From assembly GCF_950295315.1 (NCBI RefSeq), contig NW_026647602.1, positions 1 to 64,000 on the forward strand: 64,000 nt of DNA, read 5' to 3'. The number at the start of each line of letters is the position of its first letter. Position 1 is the first letter of the stretch. Shown here piece after piece: positions 57,271-64,000 of the stretch. A program made the position numbers and the translations under genes. A model generated the notes under the pieces. That model had not been told where the DNA came from. It did not search any database and saw only the letters and a program-made list of their open reading frames with translations. This DNA is from Erinaceus europaeus. Taxonomy: Eukaryota; Chordata; Mammalia; Eulipotyphla; Erinaceidae.

Positions 57271-58159
57271 TTTATTACTGTGACTTACCTGTCAATAGAA
57301 AGAGTATTGAATATTTGATACAAAGGCAAAAGCATTTGAAGTTGTCTCTTTAAACACATCTTTATGAATAGTTGCCAGAAGGTGGGAGTTATCCTGATAA
57401 ATACACATTATGAATAGTCTTCTTGTAAGCCTGAGACTCCTTTAAGCATGCCTGTTGGATTCTGAGTACCTGCAGTTAAATAGTGTTGCTCTTGGCAGGA
57501 CTTGGTGAGCAAATGAGGTATGAGCTCTCTGATCTTCGTAGTCTACCCAGTCAGCCATGACCTATCCAGTGTCTCTTCTTTCTACACCCTGTCTGCACTG
57601 AGCCACGGCCCAGTCAGCTCTCAGTGGGGTAGCCAGAGATTACCGCAGGGGGGAAATGCAGGGCCCCGCGGCGGAGGTTCATGTGGGGTTCAGGATAAAT
57701 TGGAATGATTTCTGTTTTCCAATGAGTATCGTCCAAACTCACTTTGTACTTATCTAACTCCAAAAAATCTTTAAATCAAAAGGTTTTGGATGGAATACTG
57801 GGCAAGGGAATAGAATTTTTATTAGAAAAGTTGCAGCCACTTCAAATACTATTTGGAAAATGATAGGGATACAGTTTGCATGCACTGATATGTATGCAGT
57901 CTCACACACAGACAGTCGTGTGTACACATACAAACAGCAAAAATCATCACATACCCCGAGCTGCTTTGGTACTTAGAAGTGAATATACTTGGAGGGTTAT
58001 AAGGAAATAGGACTTTGGAAAACAGTTGTATTTAATGTAGTAGCAGAATTGACCCTGCTAGAACTTACTGTTTCTCCCTCGGTGTTTTATTGCTTAGGCC
58101 TAAATGGTCATCATAAGATGTACAATGTTGAATTTTGTAATTTTTTTAAAGTTTCTTTT
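57271..58159. other. GMDS intron, nothing recognised
   Basis: 57640-57690 holds a small GC-rich patch (GGGCCCCGCGGCGGAGG) but no CpG-island-sized region, exon or repeat that I can identify. Confidence 0.5.
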
Positions 58160-58340
58160 GGGCTGATGAGATAGCTCACCTAGGAGTATGCCTGTTTTGC
58201 TCTAGGCACGACTCAAACTCAAGCCCGGCCTCCACTGCACTGGGAGAAGTTTCAGTGCTGTGAGGTTTTTTTCCTTTCCCTCACTGACTTAGATCTACAC
58301 CTGTATCTGAAAGCCACCCTGGGGCATGGAAGCCTCCATG
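58160..58340 (+). mobile_element. Diverged tRNA-derived SINE
   Basis: GGGCTGATGAGATAGCTCAC head, CGACTCAAACTCAAGCCC, GGAGAAGTTTCAGTGCTGTG and a pyrimidine-rich body. Confidence 0.72.
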
Positions 58341-58374
58341 AAGAAAAACAATTCTTTATTTGCCATACTCGGAC

Positions 58375-58560
58375 ATCGTATACCCAACAGAGCATACATT
58401 TTCTGTGTAGAAGAGCCTGAGTCCTATTACCAGCATCTCATGGGAGCTCCATGGACATAACCAGTGGAGCTCCATGAATGGGTGATTGGTGCTTTAGGTA
58501 TGTCTGTCATCTCTTCCTTTCCCCAAGCAATAATGAAAAAAATTGTGCTAGGAAGGCTGA
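58375..58560 (+). mobile_element. Degenerate SINE
   Basis: CCCAACAGAGCATACATTTT, GCCTGAGTCCTATTACCAGC and CATCTCTTCCTTTCCCCAAG. A duplicated GGAGCTCCATG lies at 58445-58477. Confidence 0.5.
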
Positions 58561-58709
58561 TGAACATTGATTTGTGCATGCTCAAAACTTTGGGATCATC
58601 CTTATTGTTACATTAAAAAAGTAAAGAATCTCTGACGTTGTCGTAAAGGTCACGACTTAACAGATGATCTAATTCTTCCATTAAGAGAGAAAAAAAAAAG
58701 ACCACAGGT

Positions 58710-58900
58710 CAATGTTTTTTTTTGGTATCATTAAGGTCTCACAAATGTACAATTTCACTGCTGCCAGACTGACTCTGACACCACAGTACTAGAGCTGCCC
58801 CCAGTGCTGTGTCATCTCCATGTGGTGGCAGGACAGAAACATGGCCGTCATGGATAACAAGGTGCATACCCTTCCTAGTGAGCTAAATTCTGGTCCCCAG
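58710..58900 (-). mobile_element. Degenerate SINE
   Basis: TGTTTTTTTTTGGTATCATT start, GTGGCAGGACAGAAACATGG, and GTGCATACCCTTCCTAGTGA with AATTCTGGTCCCC head complement. Confidence 0.55.
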
Positions 58901-59451
58901 AACTGGTTCTCGTTTCAATAAGTGTGCCACATTCTTGTCTTACATTTAATATTCCAGATATGCATTTTATAAATTCTGTCCATTCTCTTTACCTATGAAT
59001 TTTTGTTTCAGAAGATATTTGTGGGGCTACAATGTAATTGCTCTTTACATCATGATAGAAATAAATTTGTGTTAATGAAGAAATGAATAATAAGTATATC
59101 TGTGCACATACACAGTGAAGTCAGGAGTAGACATAGGAACATAGCCAGGAAATGAGGAATTTGGCATTTTGATTTTTTTTTTTTTTGCATCAGAGCCATC
59201 CACTATACATTGATACTAGAATGGTCTCCTAAAAAATTCCATCCTCACAGGAAATGAGAACCAGTGCAAAGAGGAAGAACCACAAAAGCAAGATGATCTT
59301 ATAGTTCCAAATATCATAAGTGAAAATGGTATAATCTGCCTTGTATGTGGAAAAAAAAAAAACATTACAGATAGTTCTATTTGAACCAAAAAATTAGTGT
59401 TCACAAAATGGTGAGATAAATTTCAGGTTTATATTCATATATATGTGTATG

Positions 59452-59496
<45 letters not shown>

Positions 59497-60070
59497 CATT
59501 CATTGTTTACATAGACTCTACATAAAATAAAACAGTATCAAAAATTTATGTCTAGGAAAATATAAAAATAAATATATATAGTGTAGCACAGTTATCCACA
59601 TTACATCCAGATGTATAAAGAAAATAAGTTGGTTTGTCTAAATCTGTCTTCATTTTCCTGTTAATTCCTTTCCACTGGCAGGTGGGAGCCGCTGGAAACA
59701 CCAAAGTGGTATCCAGCCCTGTCCACTTAAGTGCGATGTCATAGCTTTACTAGACTTTGGGGAAAGTCCAACCTTTTAATTGGGAAGCTTCTTTTTTATT
59801 CACCTTGGCAATGGACAAGAAGGACTGAACTAAATGTATGAACAGGCATGAGAGGTCACAGGTTTTAGAATCTCCTGACTTCTCTAAGAAACAAACACAG
59901 CAGTTCTTAGGAGGAAACTATCCTTCTTGGAGATGTCTTCTGATTTCCAATATATAAAGACTACTAAACATAAACTTTTATTGTCACCAGCTGCACAAAG
60001 AAACACTCTGACATTAGTCCAAGTCAGCAGAAAGACAATGAATGTAGTCCCTTAGCAAATTTAATATTAA
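58901..60070. other. GMDS intron with one microsatellite
   Basis: (GT)n at 59459-59492 is preceded by a short ATATATGTG run. No other feature recognised. Confidence 0.5.
59459..59492. repeat. (GT)n microsatellite
   Basis: About 16 to 17 GT units. Confidence 0.96.
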
Positions 60071-60298
60071 GGGGCCAGGCAGTGGCACACCTGGTTGAGC
60101 ACACACATCACAGTGTGCAAGTACCCAGGTTCAAGTGCTGCAGGGAGAAATCTTCATGAGTGGTGAAGCAGGGCTGCAGGTGTCCCTTTGTCTATCTCCT
60201 GCTCTATCTCCCCTCCCCTCCCCTCTCAGTTATTCTCTGTCTCTACCTAATAACAAATAAATAAAAATTTAAAACTTTTTAAAAATTAAAAAAATTCT
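60071..60298 (+). mobile_element. SINE-B
   Basis: GGGGCCAGGCAGTGGCACAC head, CCCAGGTTCAAGTGCTGC (B box followed by a deletion), CT body and AACAAATAAATAAAAATTTA tail. Confidence 0.94.
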
Positions 60299-60432
60299 TA
60301 GTGTTATCAAATTCAGATTATAGAACTGTAGAGATATGGCTTAAAGAACAAGTAGGTAACAACAGAATATAAAAATGCTTGTTAAGATTTGAAAATGAAT
60401 TAAAATAATTTTTGTATAAAAATAATGACTGA

Positions 60433-60950
60433 GGTGTGGGAGATAGCTAAGCCATTTCACCATGTACTGGGACCTGATTTTGAGCCCTAGGCTATGACAT
60501 GGGCTCACCACACAAATAGGAAGTTTCATCACAGTGGTGCTGTAATATCTCCTCTTCCTTCTCTCCTCCTTCCCCTTATTGTCTCTTAACCTTTATCTAA
60601 GAAAAAAAGGGGGGGAGTCGGGTGGTAGCACAGCGGGTTAAGCGCAGGTGGCGCTAAAGCTCAAGGACTAGCTTAAGGATCCTGGTTCGAGCCCGGCTCC
60701 CCACCTGCAGGGGAGTCGCTTCACAAGAGGTGAAGCAGGTCTGCAGGTGTTTATCTTTCTCTCCCCCTCTGTCTTCCCCCTCTTTCCATTTCTCTGTCTT
60801 ATCCAACAATGACAACATCAATAACAACAACAACAATAATACCTACAACAATAAAACAGCAAGGGCAACAAAAGGGAATAAATAAATGAAAAAAAATTCT
60901 GGAAGCAGTGGTGGAATTGTGTCCACACCTTGGCAGAAAAAGAAAAAATG
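60433..60950 (+). mobile_element. Diverged long-form SINE split by a SINE-A
   Basis: Head and body at 60433-60610 (GGTGTGGGAGATAGCTAAGC, TTTTGAGCCCTAGG). The 3' module (TTCTGGAAGCAGTGGTGGAA, CTTGGCAGAAAAAG) appears only at 60898-60950, after the SINE-A. Confidence 0.75.
60611..60897 (+). mobile_element. SINE-A, nested
   Basis: GGGGGAGTCGGGTGGTAGCA head, CTGGTTCGAGCCCGG B box, AACAACAACAACAATAATAC tail ending AATAAATAAATG. Well preserved. Confidence 0.95.
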
Positions 60951-61382
60951 ATGATAATTAATTAAATGGCTGATTTAAATATTAAGATATTAAGTTGGTA
61001 AAAGAACTTTAGATGAATTTGATGAAGTAACCTAGATATTGCAGAAAGAAGCAAAAACCAGAAAGGAAAGAAATTAAACGGTTAATGTGAGAACATCTGA
61101 CATTATTTCCCAAAATTAAAGAGTAAAAACAATCGATCAAAGAGGAATGATATTTGAGGAGGTAATTGTTAAGAATTGCCCAGAGCTGTTAAAACAAGAG
61201 CATCATGTGTGCCACCAAGCAATAAAATATACTAGACACATAGAATGGAAACTTCAGTATATCAAGACAAGAGAATAGCTTCAAGCCAATGAGAAGGAAA
61301 ACCAAAGAGCACCTTCTAACAGCCTGACTGCTCTCTTATCAATAGCAAAAACTAAATAAGAGAAAAAATAAATAAATAAACC
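60951..61382. other. GMDS intron, nothing recognised
   Basis: AT-rich, unclassified. Confidence 0.5.
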
Positions 61383-61510
61383 AAGGGCTAACAGTTCATT
61401 TTGCCATGTATATGACACTTGGTACACAACTACATGGGAGTACTGGGTGAGTGGTGGATTTCAGTGCTATGGAAGTACTCCCTTTCTTTTCTCTCTGTCT
61501 CTTTCTTTTT
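61383..61510 (+). mobile_element. SINE remnant
   Basis: AGGGCTAACAGTTCATTTTG head, GGTGAGTGGTGGATTTCAGT, GCTATGGAAGTACTCCC, then CT-rich TTTTCTCTCTGTCTCTTTC running into the L1. Confidence 0.6.
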
Positions 61511-61744
61511 TAAAAAATTTTTATTTATAAAAAGGAAACACTGACAAAAACCATAGGATAAGAGGAATACAACTCCACACAGTTCCCACCACCAGAACTC
61601 CGTATCCCATCCACTCCCCTGATAGCTTTCCTATTCTTTATCCCTCTGGGAGTATGGACCCAGGGTCATTATAGGATGCAGAAAGTGGAAGGTCTGGCTT
61701 CTGTAATTGCTTCATGGCTGAACATGGGCGTTGACAGGTCAATC
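61511..61744 (-). mobile_element. L1 3'UTR fragment interrupted by LINE-J
   Basis: T-rich tail, AACTCCACACAGTTCCCACC, GGGAGTATGGACCCAGGGTC, GGTCTGGCTTCTGTAATTGC and GAACATGGGCGTTGACAGG. The L1 phrase breaks off at GTCAATC, where LINE-J begins, with ATC shared at the junction. Confidence 0.9.
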
Positions 61745-63066
61745 TTGACTAGGAGACCGCGGTGCCAGACCGTGTCATAGGCTGCTGTGAGATCAACAAA
61801 GACAGCACCCGTCTTTAAATTCTTCTGGAATCCATTTTCAATGTAAGTTGAGAGGGCTGGGGCTTGTTCGCAGGTAGATCTTCCTGGGTGGAAACCAGCC
61901 TGGGCGGGTGATAGGAATTTCTCTGTAAGATGAGAAATACGTGACAGAAGCAGCCTCTCAAGGAGTTTGTAACACACAGAGAGGAGAGAAATTGGTCTAT
62001 AGCTGGCGGCCAGTGTTGGGTCTTTCTTTGGTTTCAAAACCGCTATAATCTTTGCATGACGCCAAATTTTGGGCATAGACTCAGATTCCAAGATGTGGGA
62101 CAGGAATGAAGCGAGCCACTTCTTTGCCGCGGGACCCAGGTTAAGAATGAGTTCTGGGGTGATGTTATCATAGCCAGCAGCTGTTCCCAGTTTAACCCTC
62201 TTCAAAGCATCTTCCAGTTCAGACAGTGTAAAGGGAGAGATTTTTGGAGATGGGCAAGATAACCGGAAGTGGGATGACCATTCATGGGAAATTTCTCTTT
62301 TCCAGACTGGGTCGATCTTAGCACGTCCAACTTGAGTTAGGTGACTGGCCACTGAGTTTGGATATACGGGAGGATGGGAGACGGGAGGGGGTTGGCTACC
62401 GGCACCCAGTCTGTGAAGAAGCTTCCAGGCCTTCCTACTTGAGTGGGTGAAGTTCAGACTTTCCGTGAGTTGTTGCCAGCGGGCTTGGCGTGCTGCATCC
62501 AGGGAGGCAATGAGATGGTCAGCCACATCTGGGTCGCCCGACTCATCATACTGCTTTAGTAGTTGCTCGCATTCAGCATCAAGACAAGGTGTATAGTTAG
62601 CACGTCTCCCACGAGGAATGGCTTGGGAAGCTGCTTTGAAGATGGCTTGGCGGAAGCGCCTGTAGGAATCTTCAGAGGGGATAGAGTTAATTGGAATTGC
62701 AGGAATAGATTTGTTGGTAAGATCACTGAACAGACGCCAGTTTGCTTTCCGAAAGTTCCATCTTAGTTTCTCTGAGCACAGAATCAGTGGGAGCTGGAGA
62801 CCAATGTGGATGATAGCTGGGCGGTGATGACTGTGTGGGAAGATCTTGAGAACTTGTCTCGTAGCGGGAAAGGCTTGGCCGTTGACTGTGCTAATCCAGC
62901 ACAGGTCGGGTGATGAGTCTTTATTCCATCTAGCACTGTGAAAAGAGCCTGGCTGTTTGGGATCGTATAATAGGGAGAGGTCATTCGCTGAAGCCCAGTC
63001 AGCTAAGATAGAGCCATCAGCACGAGTGGAGGAATATCCCCAGTCTTGGTGATGACTATTAAAGTC
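61741..63066 (-). pseudogene. LINE-J ORF2, inverted 5' part: endonuclease C-terminus plus RT fingers/palm
   Basis: About 440 codons are open without a stop on the minus strand. In order: DFNSHHQDWGY (APE endonuclease metal/catalytic motif), SPDLCWIST, then HSHHRPAII (the terminal His motif of APE endonucleases). A linker of about 200 residues follows, then KIIAVLKPKKDP, ASYRPISLLSVCYKLLERLL (RT blocks 1-2), AGFHPGRST (block 2a) and VFVDLTAAYDTVWH, whose first Asp is the RT catalytic Asp of block A. Reading stops being element-like at the inversion breakpoint just after WHRGLLVKI. An in-frame TAG near 63073 lies in the duplicated breakpoint DNA. The frame is intact but the gene is broken by the inversion, so no complete polymerase can be made from it. 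Confidence 0.88.
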
Positions 63067-63088
63067 ATCCTAGTCAAGTCTATTAAAG

Positions 63089-63950
63089 TCTCCTAGTCAA
63101 GATCTCAAGATGCCTGCCTCCATGGGTGGCCAACACTAGATCGTTTCTTCTCCAAAACAGAAGATTCCAGGTACATCTGGGTGACAAGTCTAGCAGATGG
63201 AGACTTGTCTCAAGTGGCCTCCCCCAGGGCTCTGTTCTGGCTCCTACGCTATTTAATATTTACATCAATGACCTCCCAGAAACTTCTTCAAGGAAGTTCA
63301 TCTATGCTGATGACATCTGCTGTGCAACTCAGGCATCCAAGTTCGACATCCTTGAGGAAACACTCACGAAAGACATGTCTCTGATATCTGATTACTGTAA
63401 AAAATGGCGACTAATTCCTAGCACTGCAAAAGCGGTATCATCTGTTTTCCATCTACACCATGCCTCGGCCTCGCGTGAGCTTAATGTGCAGCTTGGCGAT
63501 ACGAGAATCCGGCATGAAGCCCAGCCAGTCTATCTTGGCGTTACTCTCGATCGCACCCTGTCATTTCACAAACATCTCATAAAAACTGCAGCAAAGGTGG
63601 GCGCGAGGAATAACATCATTGCAAGACTGGCCAGCTCCTCATGGGGCGCGAGCGCTTCCACACTACGATCATCATCTCTGGCATTATGCTATTCCACTGC
63701 AGAATACTGTGCCCCAGTATGGTTCCGTAGCCCCCATGTCCACTTGGTCGATTCCAAATTATATTCCTCCATGAGGATAATTTCTGGAACCATCCGTTCC
63801 ACCCCGGTTCCATGGCTGCCAGTTCTTAGCAACATCGCCCGCCAGATATTCGTCGGTATGCGGCATCATCTAAGTTCATTTCCCACGTCTATGCTCGACC
63901 GGACCTGCCAATATACGCGGATATCTTCGCCCATCCTGTTCAACGCTTGA
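63089..63950 (+). pseudogene. LINE-J ORF2, direct part: RT block B to thumb
   Basis: The frame starts at the breakpoint with LLVKISRCLP, the direct continuation of the inverted half. It contains GLPQGSVLAPTLFNIYINDL (RT block B), FIYADDICC (block C, with the two catalytic Asp), YLGVTLDRTLSFHKHL (block D/E region), and STAEYCAPVWFRS, typical of Jockey/I-like elements. The annotated frame stops at 63948. From about 63838 a different frame carries the coherent element-like sequence (RRYAASSKFI then LPIYADIFAHPVQRL) to the window end. I therefore infer a single-base deletion near 63838 in a C-rich stretch. The C-terminal zinc-knuckle-like region seen in the copy at 5255-5570 should follow beyond the window. 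Confidence 0.87.
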
Positions 63951-64000
63951 CGTCTCGTCACCCAATCTGGTCCCCTACGCCTACACTGAACTTCTCTGTT

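Larger units (their letters stand above)
61741..64000. mobile_element. LINE-J copy: non-L1 APE-type non-LTR retrotransposon with 5' inversion, runs off the window end
   Basis: The element interrupts an L1 3'UTR fragment and continues past the window edge. Its upstream half (endonuclease C-terminus, linker, first RT motifs) is on the minus strand at 61741-63066. Its downstream half (RT motifs B and C, thumb region) is on the plus strand from about 63089. The two halves are adjacent parts of one coding sequence in head-to-head orientation, the usual product of twin priming. The 15-mer TCTCCTAGTCAAGAT is present at both breakpoints (as its complement at 61742-61756, direct at 63089-63103), so the inversion duplicated this stretch. 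Protein motifs are of Jockey/I-like type, clearly unlike the L1 ORF2 pieces elsewhere in the window. CpGs are still frequent (for example around 63650), suggesting a young copy. The endonuclease N-terminus and any ORF1 are absent or were never copied. Confidence 0.88.

Noticed and set aside
57600..57700. GC-rich patch as a promoter or CpG island
   Set aside because: Only about 60 bp is GC-rich, with few CpGs and no exon or initiator-like context.
61669..62526. Endogenous retrovirus pol
   Set aside because: The RT is accompanied by an APE endonuclease and lacks protease, integrase, LTRs and primer-binding site; motifs are of non-LTR type.

Overview
This window looks like nuclear DNA of a placental mammal, most likely a hedgehog (Erinaceus) or close relative. 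The host assignment rests on the dominant SINE, whose head reads GTAGCGCAGCGGGTTAAGCGC; I associate it from memory with hedgehog sequence. The window is AT-rich, has no prokaryote-like gene packing, and holds only one recognisable host gene.

The host gene is GMDS (GDP-mannose 4,6-dehydratase), plus strand. Two exons are visible, at 42275-42467 and 43255-43359, separated by a 787-bp intron with canonical splice sites. They carry all four catalytic residues of the enzyme, with Tyr and Lys of the YxxxK motif on opposite sides of the intron. GMDS introns are very long in mammals, so the rest of the window (about 42 kb upstream, 20 kb downstream) is probably GMDS intron.

Most intronic sequence is repeats. 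About 65 tRNA-derived SINE copies fall into three groups, named here SINE-A (GTAGCGCAGCGGGTTAAG head, CAA/TAA-rich tail), SINE-B (GGTGGTGCACCTGGTTGAG head, CT-rich body) and SINE-C (GGGAGATAGCATAATGGTTATG head). Some A and B copies end in the same extra module of about 55 bp ('long' forms). There are about twelve L1 pieces, mostly 3' ends, with at least two 3'UTR types. A few older mammalian repeats (MIR, MER20) and several purine/pyrimidine microsatellites are also present.

The most unusual content is a second LINE lineage, called LINE-J here. It is an APE-endonuclease/reverse-transcriptase non-LTR element of Jockey/I-like type, not L1. A copy at 61741 to the window end has a 5' inversion (endonuclease and first half of RT on minus, second half of RT with YADD on plus). 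A 3'-end copy lies at 5255-5570, and a 66-bp copy with a perfect 10-bp target-site duplication sits inside an L1 at 30301-30366. A separate 186-bp element at 19465-19650, with a perfect 12-bp duplication, shares only its last ~36 nt with LINE-J. That is the architecture of a SINE, or RIME-like deletion derivative, moved by LINE-J. An active LINE of this type plus a partner SINE in a placental mammal would be remarkable and is the main lead here. I could run no database search.
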